From Nymphaea colorata (taxonomy: Eukaryota > Streptophyta > Magnoliopsida > Nymphaeales > Nymphaeaceae), in contig NC_045138.2 of the NCBI RefSeq assembly GCF_008831285.2, positions 43,145,115 to 43,209,114 of the forward strand: a DNA stretch of 64,000 bases, in the 5' to 3' direction. Below the pieces are notes generated by a model, which ran no database searches, was not told where the DNA came from, and worked only from the letters and a program-made list of their open reading frames with translations. A program made the translations under genes and the position numbers. This document shows positions 47,441 to 57,983 of this stretch, in pieces. Each line of letters begins with the position of its first letter. Position 1 is the stretch's first letter.

Positions 47441-48840
47441 GTGTTGATATATTTTGTCAAATTTTAACACTTTAATCTACTTGATTGTTTTTTATAGAAT
47501 GCACATCTGTAGGGAATGAACAGCGTTTTGACTAGTAAGTACTTAGTGGTTGTGAGTATTACACTTCCTATTCTATTCTTATTAATTGAATCAGTTGTAC
47601 ATTTATTCTTTTTCTGAAGTGTTGTTCATTTTACAAGCTGTCTTTTTTCCTTTGTTCTTAGGGAAGATGCAATATCCTGATTTCTGATGCCTATTGTTGT
47701 AAGGAGAAAGGCATGATGAGTGTACTATGATCGTCAACTTAGATAGTGGAAAAACTGATCTATTATGAATCCTTTGTACTCTCGACTTTGATGAAGCTCG
47801 TTTATAAATTTGTGTTTACTATCGTCATGTTTAACATGGATGACAAATGTCTGTAATCTACCATAATCTAATGGTATAATGTGTATGAACCAACCAGCTG
47901 GGTCAATACACTTGGGGCTTGTACATATTGTACAACAGAAAATGTTTTTTGAAGTACTTGGAGGATAAATCCATGTGGTTTAATCAATGATTGCTGGCCT
48001 GGAAATATTCTACAACAAAAAATGACTTGAGCCTTTCATACCATGTCTGACTCATCAGCGCCGACCCACATGCAGCTCCATGCAAAATAGTAAACTACTG
48101 GTTTTTATTCTTTCGTTGATGTCATTGTAATGATTGTGGTTGATGGTTGTTACGAAGGCATGTGCCTTTTCATTTGTCGCTCTTGAAAGAAAGCCGCAAT
48201 TGCAATTTTTTGGAATAGAAGGGAGTTTTTTCAGCAATTCATCTGATAGCCAGATCACTTTGAAAGAATGCCGCGATTGCTATTTTTTTGAAATACAAGT
48301 TTTTTGAATGAAGAGATTCTAGATCGGTTGATTGGTCACCTAAAGTTGTTTCACCACACCTGTAAGGTTGCATGACTAATCCAAGTTTATGCTTTTGAAC
48401 TAGTGGGGATAGGATATTTCTTAAACTGGATATATCTTCAACCTCTTTTTTCTACTTGTGGTCATTCTGGGCTGCTCAATTTTGAACATGGAGCTACGAA
48501 AGCAGAACAGTTAGAAAATTTGAGTGCTCAAAAAAGTACACAGATGTTAACAAGTATTTTTTCCACTTCTCTGTTTTGCTTGTGTCATTGTGTGTGTGCC
48601 AATGCATTGGGGAGAGATAGACGATGATGAAACCCTTCCAAATCAATTATAAATTTGTAGTTAAGAACCTACAACTATAGTCACTGCTACCGTTATTAAA
48701 ACTGTGCAATATAGGCACTCTCCAAGCTTTCAGAAAATTGGTCCATCAGTAATAGGAAAAGGAGATTTACGCACATTATATCATGGAGCATAACGTTCTT
48801 CACTTTGCCAAGGGATTCAGTCGTTTTGCTCGAGAAAGAG
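47441..48840. other. intergenic
   Basis: No gene recognised; short frames only. A GCCGCRATTGCxATTTTTTGGAAT word occurs twice (48193 and 48271), a small local duplication. Confidence 0.45.
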
Positions 48841-49135
48841 GGACAGGGGGTGAGCGATGGGGAACGGAGGGGGCGGCGAGGGTTATCGGTGGAGATGGCT
48901 GTGGGTGGATAGCGTGAGCGTTGGAGAGGGCAGCGAGTGGACGGGTGAGGGCCAGCAGGTGGAGAGGGCTTTTGGTGGAAATGGTGAGCCGGGACGGGGG
49001 AGGGGCCAGGGGGGTGTAGCAGCGCTGCGGGACAGGGCAGCTGGTGGAGAGGGTGCTCGGGAGGAGAGGGCTCGCGGGAGGAGGAGGAGCGCTCAGATGT
49101 GTCGAACGACTCTCCCTCAGCCGGCTGATGGATAA
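48841..49135 (+). other. GC/purine-rich patch
   Basis: Repeated GTGGAGAGGGC / GGCAGCGAG words give Gly/Arg-rich frames (48857-49135). Looks like a low-complexity leader or degenerate minisatellite rather than a protein. Confidence 0.5.
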
Positions 49136-49241
49136 TGCTTTGAGTACGGGGCTAAAAGTCCTTAGCTACCTTAGTAATCGTTTATCATGTTGCAACAGTT
49201 TATGTGCTTATCGGCAACGCTTTATTATGTTTACGGTGTCG

Positions 49242-49242
<1 letters not shown>

Positions 49243-49274
<32 letters not shown>

Positions 49275-49569
49275 CACATGTGTACATGTGCATATATAAA
49301 AATATGCATATATGTATACATGAGTCATACATGTATATAGTATATACACATATATATGTCTTATTTAAGGTGAAGATCCTATGCAACCTGGTATATATAT
49401 ATATATATATATAGTACATGTTCATACATGATATATTAAATAATAAATAATATATGACATATAATATCGTATAGTTATATATAATATATAGCATTATATA
49501 TATGTGTATTATATTTCATGTACATATATGTAATATTGTGCATCAATAGTATGAATACGTATATATGTA

Positions 49570-49600
<31 letters not shown>

Positions 49601-49690
49601 ACACATATGTAGCATATATACATACATATGTAAGTATATACATATGGCACATGTATACATATATGGGGTAGAAGTGGTGGGAATAGGAGA
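49243..49690. repeat. (AT)n-rich low-complexity block
   Basis: Three TA runs (49245-49271, 49393-49412, 49577-49600) are joined by TACATRTATGT-type alternating DNA. All Tyr/Ile/Met/Cys-rich frames here arise from it. Confidence 0.9.
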
Positions 49691-49934
49691 TGCAGATTTG
49701 GCTTCCATAATGAGTTGCTAACATATGATGTCAATACAATAATTGAGCGAATATATTCGATTGTCAAAAAGTAAAACTGACTGACGCGCACATGTCCACT
49801 TGAGATTGTTTACGACGCAGGTAATTCTTCCTGCTGCAGCGTAGTAGAAATCCAGATTTGGGTATCTGCATTCTACTGCATCTACAAATTCCGGATATAA
49901 CTTTTTGGCAAGTCTTTTATCTTCATTCAGACAT
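49691..49934. other. intergenic
   Basis: No recognised feature; the 3' boundary of the neighbouring viral sequence is not precise. Confidence 0.3.
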
Positions 49935-50588
49935 ATCTACCAGCAAATCTTTCCATTGCCACCCTATTGATCTCATCATTTTGCATTCTCTGGTCAGTGC
50001 GTCTGGTAAGGAATGATATACACATTTGACTAGATCAACGGTGAAATTACACTAAGATAATAAAAATTGTCACTATGCGAATCTTTGTAGTTTTGGATTA
50101 CTGGTGATTTTTCTTTTAAGAAGACTGACAGATTTTGTGAATATGTTCTCAAAATAAACTTTTTCCCGATCAGATAAAGATAGAATTTTGATAGAATTTT
50201 TCTAATCTTCTGATTGCAACAATGATTTCTTTATCGGTAGCCCAGTAGGTGATTTCATTGTGAACTGTCTGCTTGTATAAACACAAACATTTTCTTTATT
50301 GTCTTCTTTGTTTAGGAGAACAACCACCCATGCATCATTGGATGCATCTGTTGACATGACAAAGGGCCCAAAGAATGCTGATTCTGATTCTAGTAGTTTA
50401 CGGTATTCTTCTTTAAAAGAGATTACTGCTCCTTTGGCTGCTTCATTCCTTTTCTTCATTTTTCGGATTGCATGTGTTTTCTGTGAGAGATTTTGAATAT
50501 AACTTCCAACATAACTTAGGCATCTTATAAACCTCTGTAAACCTTTGATACTATAACTTATCTTCCAGTAGATTTGAAAATTATTCAA
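49935..50588 (-). pseudogene. pararetrovirus RNase H region
   Basis: The frame 50588-50202 contains FGPFVMSTDASNDAWVVVLL, with the first catalytic Asp of a viral RNase H, and a VCVYTSRQF block. Further downstream a short piece reads SLPDALTREC (near 50005), the usual end of the pararetroviral RNase H. Stops separate the pieces. The domain would remove pregenomic RNA during DNA synthesis. Confidence 0.75.
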
Positions 50589-51330
50589 GCTTCTTTAAAA
50601 TGTGATCCTACATGATAATTTTTTCTTCTTTGAGTTTGATGCCGAGAAATTTTATTTCTCGTTTTGCATTTGGAATTTATATTCTAATTTTGATAATTCA
50701 AGGCCATGTTTGACACATATCTCAGCGTAGATCTTAAGATGCTGCAAATGTTCTTCAAATGTTTGTGAGACTATAAGAAAATTATCAATATAATTTATTA
50801 TGAAAGCTTCTAAAAATTTCATTCATTCTTCATTGAAATTGTGTTGATGCATTCTTAAGACTAAATGACATGACCAGCCATTTATACAAAGCAAAAGGAA
50901 TGTAGAATGTTGTTTTATGTATATCTTCATATGCAATCTTAATCTAGTGATATCTAGATTTGCAATCAAACTTTGAAAATATTTTTCCTTGGGCAGTCCT
51001 TTGTATTAATACTTCTTTGTTGGGTAAAGGCTATTTTATGTCAACTCTCAGGCTATTTAGAGGAATGTAGTTCATTATCATTCTTGCTTTCCCTTTCTTT
51101 ATTTTCACATTATTACTATGAAGCTTGCGATTGCATGGTGTGGTTATGATTTTCTGATCCAGCCTTTATCCTCTAATTTCTTGATCTGAAAAGTAATTCC
51201 TTTTATATCTAATTCAGAGCCTACAATTGGTCTGCTCTATATAAAAATGTTTTACACAACAGATATGTGTGTTGTTGGCGAATCTTTATTCCAAAACTAT
51301 AAAAGATGTTGTACACAACATGATTTCAGC
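50589..51330 (-). pseudogene. pararetrovirus reverse transcriptase, decayed
   Basis: Short stretches in several frames: WLVMSFSLKNA (near 50885-50855) and FIINYIDNFLIVSQ (near 50808-50765). The catalytic box reads YIDN instead of YIDD, so the second catalytic Asp is lost, and a stop follows the LKNA block. It belongs to the same polyprotein relic as the flanking RNase H and protease. Confidence 0.75.
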
Positions 51331-51779
51331 AAATCCACTAGTTGGGTGAATTCTAGAAGACAATCTATTCTCGTCTTGATAGTAGATTTATGGCTTTAAT
51401 AGTCTTGATTCCCTCTACTTCCTTTTCAAGTTCTAGTTCTTGTTTCATAATTTAAAGTAGTCATTTCCTTTGTTTTGACCTTTTTTTGCCTTCCTTTGTT
51501 TTGCATCCTTTTGAAAGAAGCGGTCAGACTTGAGACTACTTGTTGTGCTTTTCTATTTTGAAGACAATACAATCTTTACAGATAGTGTATGGACCAATTT
51601 CATTTAATGTAACTGATCCAAACCTGATGTGATGTCCAGCATCATCGATCTGTACAACGTTTGCACTGATCGTTTTCTCTTTTTTTTTTACTCGTTCATT
51701 TAAGGAAAAATTGTATAGCCTTCTTTCTTTGTTTATTGTTTCTACTTTGGTTCTTCAGGATAATATAGACAGTCACTGA

Positions 51780-51840
51780 TTATCTTTTTTTTTGCAAAAA
51801 TTTATATGCGCACCTGTATCAGTGAAGGCTTGTCTTTTTT
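51780..51840 (-). pseudogene. pararetrovirus aspartic protease active-site remnant
   Basis: The minus strand reads AFTDTGAHINFC, the D-T-G-A box of retroviral-type proteases, placed between capsid and RT as expected. The rest of the domain is too degraded to outline. Confidence 0.65.
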
Positions 51841-52429
51841 TCCATTTTATCCGCAGCAATTTGGACTGAGATAATTACGAAAAATGTTGAATAGGAACAT
51901 TTTTTTATTTGTCTTATAAATGAACTTTTAAGACTATTTTTGGTGTGAAATTATAAAAGGTAATAGGAGTTGTACCTATTTTTAAAATATCCTTTGCTAC
52001 TTTCTCTTGACCTGCCCACTTTTCTTGGTGTTTTGTCAGGACTTCATTATCTGAATAGATTTTCTCTATTTCAAAATCAGATTCCTCTTATTGTGATTCT
52101 TTTGAATCTGTGATCTTTTCACTGCTCCCACTATGAATGATTTCATACATGCTAGTTGAAGTGAAATTATTGCAGAATTCACTTCTACACACGGACTCGT
52201 CTGGTTCAGAATCTAATTTTGTTTGAACTGTTATGTCTTCTTCTTTTTTGACACCATGTAGATTCGCCCAGCTGCTACCGAAGAAGTTTATGAAATGTTG
52301 AGGATACTGAGTGTTTCTTCATCTTCTTCAATTTCTAGTTGGAACACATTTTTGTTTGAAAGACACTCTTCAAATTCTTCCTCATTTTTTGTTAAATCTC
52401 AATCTTGTTTAATCTCTAGTACTTCAAAC

Positions 52430-53125
52430 ATCATCTTGATTTGTCTATGAGCTCTGCTAAGGAATTTGTTGGCATAACGACCCTTCTTTTAGCAAGCAAA
52501 ACAACTATCATTCTTCTTTTTGTCATAGTTTCTTCGTTCCCTGCAGAACCTATAGGACTTGAACTGCCTTTTCATTTTGGTTCTTTTGAACCTTGGCTTG
52601 AATCTTCTTGGTAGATTATGTTCTTTCGTGCCATCGATCTGGCTACAGATAATTTTTCTGACTTTGGGCAAATCATTTTTTGCTTGAATCATATAACATA
52701 ACTTTTTAATTTCTTTTGGACTATCTATTGTAGATCACCAGAGTTCAACTTTCTATCAGTACATTTTTGTCGGATAGCTCATCTAGTACTATATTGCCAA
52801 GTGATTTTAACAAAGAGGTGAGAAATGACGTACCAATTGTTGGTAGTGCATGTGCTCCTAGGCGATATGCTTTATTGAGATAATTTTGGGCATACTGTTC
52901 GAATTGGCTTAGATCCTTCAACTTTATTATTGTGAACATAAACCAGTCCGATGACTGTTGTGCTAGTAGGTTGGGCTGAAACTCTAAAATTATCTGGTTT
53001 CCCAAGACTGCTAGGTCTTCTTGCACGATCTCATGTTTCTCTAAGTATGATAGAAACTTCCACCAATTTGCCACACGTCCTGAAAAGGTGAAGGGTAGTA
53101 TTCTCCATGCATGTTTTGGAGACAT
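52430..53125 (-). pseudogene. pararetrovirus capsid-like region with zinc-knuckle remnant
   Basis: The frame 53125-52745 reads AWRILPFTFSGRVANWWKFL at its start and a long helical capsid-like segment. The frame 52692-52489 is Arg/Lys-rich and ends CFAC-stop. After the stop the remaining half of the C-x2-C-x4-H-x4-C knuckle is present but its His and last Cys are replaced. This arrangement (basic tail plus one knuckle before protease) is the family's coat-protein layout. Non-functional. Confidence 0.7.
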
Positions 53126-53155
53126 CCTTTTCTAAGTAACCGCCATATACAAGTG

Positions 53156-53787
53156 TTAAGCCCATAGTCGAATTACATCAACGACTTTCATGGCTGGGCA
53201 TGTATCGATGTTCAGAATTGGTATTTCTGATCCTATGGAGATTACAAATTTTTTTACTTCTGATGACCGATTTTGGGGCTGATTCTCGAACATCCTCATG
53301 TAGCCTTTAGAATCCTCAACATCGCTAAAATTGGGCACAAGATAAAAATCTTTGTATGTCGGGGGTTTTGGTCGATTGCTGAAAGAGTAGGGGCTAATTT
53401 CCTTGATCGACAGGCTTTAGGAATGTGTTTTTAAGGCCTCTTTTTCTCATGCCTTAAACTCTTTCCTCTCCCCATCTAGGAGAGACTTGATAGTTTCCAT
53501 GTTATCATGAATGGATAGGAGTTGTTCTTCAATCCTCTTGAAGTGTTTTTCTACATACATGCTCTAATAGATAAGATAGTTGAGTTGCCAGGTATTTTCA
53601 TCTTGTGTTTTTTATGACTAGGCCTAGTGCAGAGTAAATAGTTTACGTCTGCTTTGAACTTGGGCATACCTTTCTGAACTTCATCTGTCGTGGTAATAAT
53701 ATAGGTCATTTTTTGGGGCCAGTCTCTACCGAGGACATAGTTTGCTCTTTCTCTCCTTTTTGCCTTGGGTGATGTCATCATCATCAT
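53156..53787 (-). pseudogene. viral inter-domain region, unassigned frames
   Basis: Two frames (53787-53551 and 53338-53156) are consistent in position with the polyprotein part between movement and capsid regions. I recognise no motif; assignment is by position only. Confidence 0.4.
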
Positions 53788-53986
53788 CTTTACTGCGGAG
53801 TCCCTGTTAGGGGATGATTTCTCATCAAAAAAAATTCTTTATAGTTGGAAGTGCCAAAAGTAGGCTTAGTGACCTTGTTGGTTGCAATTGTAAATGAGAT
53901 TGCATGTGGGCATTTCTTTCTGGATATTTTGAGAACATGTCATTCCAAGATTTTCTTTCTTTGTACTTTTTGTACTTTTGGTGTTG

Positions 53987-54320
53987 CTAAAACTCCTCAA
54001 TTGTTGGATATCCTTGTAGAAACCCTTCGTTTGAGATCTTGCATATATTTTTGTTCATAAATAAAGGAAAGTTTATTCCATAGTCCACCTTGAAACTGAT
54101 GATAGTACCGTAGAGAAGATTGAAGGTGCATCTCGAGGCTATCATAGCATATATTGATTTGACAACCAAATTTACCTTTTTGATCTGGATAGAAAGGACA
54201 AATGTTTGTAGGAGGTAGGGATCTTGTAGTGACAACGTGAAGTTTGGCTGTACAAAACATAATCCATCCTTTGATAGTTCTCCCATAAATTAACAAATGA
54301 GCCCTTGCTTCCAATCAACA
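53987..54320 (-). pseudogene. pararetrovirus movement-protein-like fragment, copy 1
   Basis: The frame 54286-53987 resembles the 30K-type movement protein core by its alternating beta-strand pattern and position upstream of the capsid. The same ~225-bp stretch recurs in opposite orientation at 54738-54969, at roughly 80-85% nucleotide identity. The movement-protein call is inferred from place and texture rather than a diagnostic motif. Confidence 0.5.
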
Positions 54321-54324
54321 TGGC

Positions 54325-54969
54325 GAACATCTAGGAGTGATATGAAGTCATTTCCTAACTGGCTTAGGAGTGATATTATAGGCAGACGTAAGGTGGGACT
54401 ACCTTGTGCCTTGTGTGCAATCTCAACAAGGTTCCACACAAGTTTGGAAGTGAAATCCACATCAAGGCAGCTCTTGATGAGCGAATTGAACAGAAACACA
54501 TATCAAAGTGGATAGATTCAGAGCATGAAATCGAATGCATCGAATACCATGAACCAAAACTTGTGGAGCACACTGTGCCAGAAAGTGACGATGAACATGA
54601 ACACACACATGGTCATCCATACCATGGCAATGAATTTTTATGCAGTCATGCCACATGCCATCTGCCCAGAAATTCCACACAAAGAAAATCATGGTAGACG
54701 ACTCATGCTATAGCTGGAAAGAACCCAAACTTTCGCAAATGATGATTGGAAGCAAGCCCACATCTGTCAATTTATGGGAGAACTATCAAAGAATGGATTA
54801 TGTTGTATACAAGCAAACTTCACATCATCACTACAGGATCCCCACATCCTACAAACATTCATCCTTTGCGTCTAGATCAAAGAGGTAAATTTGGTTTCCA
54901 AATCAATCTATGCTACCATAGCATTGAGATATACCTTCAATCTTTTCCAAAGCACTATCACCAGTTTAA
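54325..54969 (+). pseudogene. pararetrovirus movement-protein-like fragment, copy 2, opposite orientation
   Basis: Plus-strand frames (54404-54697 and neighbours) include an acidic, His-rich stretch. The last 230 bp align with the reverse complement of 54312-54090, starting at a shared GATTGGAAGCAAG word. Homology to viral DNA stops at CCAGTTTAAG (54970), where hAT terminal DNA begins. Divergence from copy 1 means it is a separate viral lineage or an old copy, not a recent foldback. Confidence 0.6.
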
Positions 54970-55337
54970 GTTGCACAACGAGTCGAGCCAACTCGGGCTC
55001 GACTCGAACTCGCTCGCAAAAGCTCGGCTCGATCTCCACTCATTTATAAATGAGTCGAGTTCGAGCTGAAAGTTAAACTCGAATCATTAAACAAGTCGAG
55101 TTCGAGTTGCAAGAACTCGACTCGTTATATTAAATCAACTGAATTAGCTGAACCGGTTCGCGAAACCGGTTCACCGGTTTAGGGTAAATTTTTTTTCTCT
55201 CTTCCCTTTCCGCCATTTCGTTCTTCACTCTTCCTTCTTCCCGTGACCCGTCTGTTCTCTCTCTTGACTCTTGCTGTCTTCCCCTCTTCCGTCGACCACG
55301 ACGAGTCTTCCAACTGCTCTTTCTCTTCCGCAGACCG

Positions 55338-55850
55338 CTGCTGCTGCCTTCTCTTGCCGCTGCTGCCTCAGACGCATCACGCATCTGTCGCCTTTCCCCT
55401 TCTCTCGCTATTGCTGCCTCACAGCCTCAGACGCATCCGTGGACCATGGTCCCTCTCGACGCTCGCTCTTGCTGCAGCTCCTGCTCTCCCCTTCACACTA
55501 GGTACGCCTTCGGCCTTCCTTTCTTCTTCTTCCCAACTCATTTTGCCCAAATGAAACCTGCCAAAAATCACTGTTGCTGCCTTCTCTCGCTGTTGCTGCC
55601 TCAGACGCATCTGTCGCCTTTCCCCTTCTCTCGCTGCTGCTGCCTCGCAGCCTCAGACGCATCCCTCTCGCTCTTGCTGGACTCTTGCTCCCGCCTTCAC
55701 GCCAGGTACCCCTTCAGCCTCCTTTCTTCTTCTCCTTGGTTGTTCTTCTTCCTCCTCCTCCTCCCAACTGATTTTGCCCAAATGCCGCCAGAAATCACAG
55801 ATGTTGCCCGTTGCCTTCTCTTGCCGCTGTTGCCTTAGACGCCATCAACG
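55338..55850 (+). repeat. ~234-bp tandem repeats in the hAT leader
   Basis: GCTGCCTCAGACGCATC...CTGTCGCCTTTCCCCTTCTCTCGC recurs at about 55360 and 55595, and a third, partial copy starts near 55803. Each copy continues with CTCGCTCTTGCTG and CCCAACT-ATTTTGCCCAAATG. The Ser/Leu/Cys-rich frames between 55243 and 55992 (both strands) are shadows of this repeat. Confidence 0.8.
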
Positions 55851-56007
55851 CTTGCATTTCATATCCAGTACGTTTTTTTGCATTTCATATCCAGTACGTT
55901 TTGATTCCTTTACTTCATTTAAGTTGCACTACATGTTTTTCATTTGTCTCTGCTACATAAAACGTTTTTCAGATTTATTTGTGGATGCTTAAGTATCTTC
56001 TGCTGAA

Positions 56008-56159
56008 GAATGTAGTTGCTAGCGCTTCCTCTTCACTTGTAATAAAATCTTTTACCTTGTAAAAGTATTACTTACCATTCCTTCTTTGGCAACATGTCAA
56101 AGTAAGTTGATGCTCGTTGCTGTTTTGCTTTTCTGTGTGTTCCCATTCTCCGAGACAAG
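56008..56159 (+). repeat. 152-bp direct repeat, copy 1
   Basis: Matches 57447-57598 with about 7 mismatches (about 95%). No LTR-like TG...CA ends or primer site. Confidence 0.9.
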
Positions 56160-57446
56160 TACATGGTTGTATAAGATTTACTCTTTTAAGAGGTTTACTA
56201 TATATGCATATTGAGTGTTTGTTTAATTTCTTATGAAATTCACGTGGAGGGGAAGTCTACCTCACATTTTGTTCCTGTCAACATAACTTTTCCCTTCTAT
56301 ATGCAAGCATAGTAGAAGTCATCTAACCTGTCTGTCTTTCATATGTGTTGCGCAATGACATTGAAATTGTTTTTGAAAATTATGCAGGTGGTTTAGGAAA
56401 TCCGATTCGCTTGTATCTATGCATACATTTCTAGAAAGTACTATGCTAATGTCATTGAAAAAGTTGACCACAGTATTTGCTTTAAAGACTTTCGAAGTAG
56501 TTGAAGCAACTTGACAATAGCATTAATATTAATGGAACATTTAATAAATGGGGAAGTTGGTTGGCTGCCACTAAAGCTTCTCTTATCAAGGGAATCAGAT
56601 AACGATGACTTCAAATGGAACAACTTGAAACAATGAATATATACTGAAAAATTGGAAATTTATTCAGCTGGGAAAATAATCTTTATTCTTCGAATGACAA
56701 CTAACCCCAAGTTCAGCATCTATACAATCCAGCAGCTACCCAATGGTAGTTCCCCATTATTCTATCCATTTAGACTTAGTAAAGAGAGATCATATCAGCC
56801 ATAACAATTTTTTCCCAAGAAAAAGAAATCTTGACAACAGGATATCCATAATTTGACAATTACAATGCTTTTGTTTCTTAGGCAACAGCATAAGGCACAA
56901 TACTGTCAGACTCCTTTACACCAATTTATTTATGAAAACTTTGCTTCCAGTGAAAATAAAAGTGCAATATTTTTTTAAGAAATGTTTTTTTGGCGATGTC
57001 AGTACTTTAAGCCACTGAAAGTCTCGGTATAAAATCATGCTTTTTAAGAAACTTTACCATGATTGTAGTTGTGGTATATATACGGAACGCTATTTTCATC
57101 TTATTAACTTCAGGATCAGATTAAAGAGGATTCTAGCATGCCCAGGTAGAAATGATGGATGAATACATGCTTGTGAACCAATCCATTCGAGGTGAATGCG
57201 TCGAGTCCAGTCTAGGGGTGCGAACCTTAATTTCTTTGTGGCTGACAGCTGCATGACGTATGTGCAGACTTGGTTTTTGATTTGGCTACCTCTCAACCTC
57301 CACTTTATAATCTTTGATCTGGCATCTCAACAATGTTTATAAAAGGAAGCCTTGTTATTACTGAAGTATCAATCCCTATCAAACCATTGAATCTGTTTTG
57401 TTTCATATCTCTATGTGCACCTTATTGTTGCAAGTTGCAAGGTGGA

Positions 57447-57598
57447 GAATGTAGTTGCTAGTGCTTCCTCTTCGCTTGTAATAAAATCTTTTACCTTGTA
57501 AAAGTATTACTTACCATTCCTTCTTTGGCAACATGTCAAAGTTAGTTGATGCTCATTGCTATTTTGCTTTTCTGTGTGTTCCCATTCTTTGAGACAAG
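57447..57598 (+). repeat. 152-bp direct repeat, copy 2
   Basis: Second copy, 1.44 kb downstream of the first. The pair brackets 1.29 kb of non-coding DNA inside the hAT element, consistent with an old duplication or an insertion between duplicated ends. Confidence 0.9.
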
Positions 57599-57983
57599 GC
57601 ATGCTTTTACCTATTTTGTGATGCCTACTTTTGCCACTAATGGCCTGTTTAGTTTGTTCAATATGGTGTTGTATCACGTTTGGTTCTAGCTTTAGGCGTT
57701 CCCTGTAGCTGTAGTTATTTGTAAGTTGGTTTTTATTAGTTACAATAACAGAAGAATATTTTATATCATGCCCTAGCTATGATTGTAATATATATATATA
57801 TATGATCTCCTTTGTTATATATTTTCTTATTTTTTGTTTGTGTGTTATTGTTGGTTGCATGTCTTTAATTCCTTCTTATTTTAATTTGTTTTCACGAAAG
57901 AAGCATTGTGAATTTAAAAATGCACTATATAACTTTAGGTAATTACTGTATTACAGATTAGTCCTTTTATCTACAGAAAAAGA

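Larger units (their letters stand above)
49935..54320 (-). mobile_element. decayed endogenous pararetrovirus (Caulimoviridae), copy 1
   Basis: On the minus strand, reading leftwards, pieces appear in the order of plant pararetrovirus genomes: movement-protein-like region, capsid-like region with a zinc-knuckle remnant, aspartic protease, reverse transcriptase, RNase H. No LTRs are present and integrase is absent, which separates it from retrotransposons. Every domain is broken by stops and shifts, so it is a non-functional fossil. The genus cannot be fixed by eye. Its upstream end meets a second viral fragment in opposite orientation near 54325. Confidence 0.8.

Noticed and set aside
48857-49135. 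Gly/Arg-rich frame as an RNA-binding protein
   Set aside because: It is built from GTGGAGAGGGC-type repeats, with no RGG pattern kept in other frames or flanking exons.
54404-54697. His-rich plus frame as a metal-binding host protein
   Set aside because: It sits in a viral fragment directly upstream of the duplicated movement-protein-like stretch, and there is no independent support for a host gene.
56008-57598. Small LTR (TRIM) element from the 152-bp repeats
   Set aside because: No TG...CA ends, primer-binding site, purine tract or target duplication.
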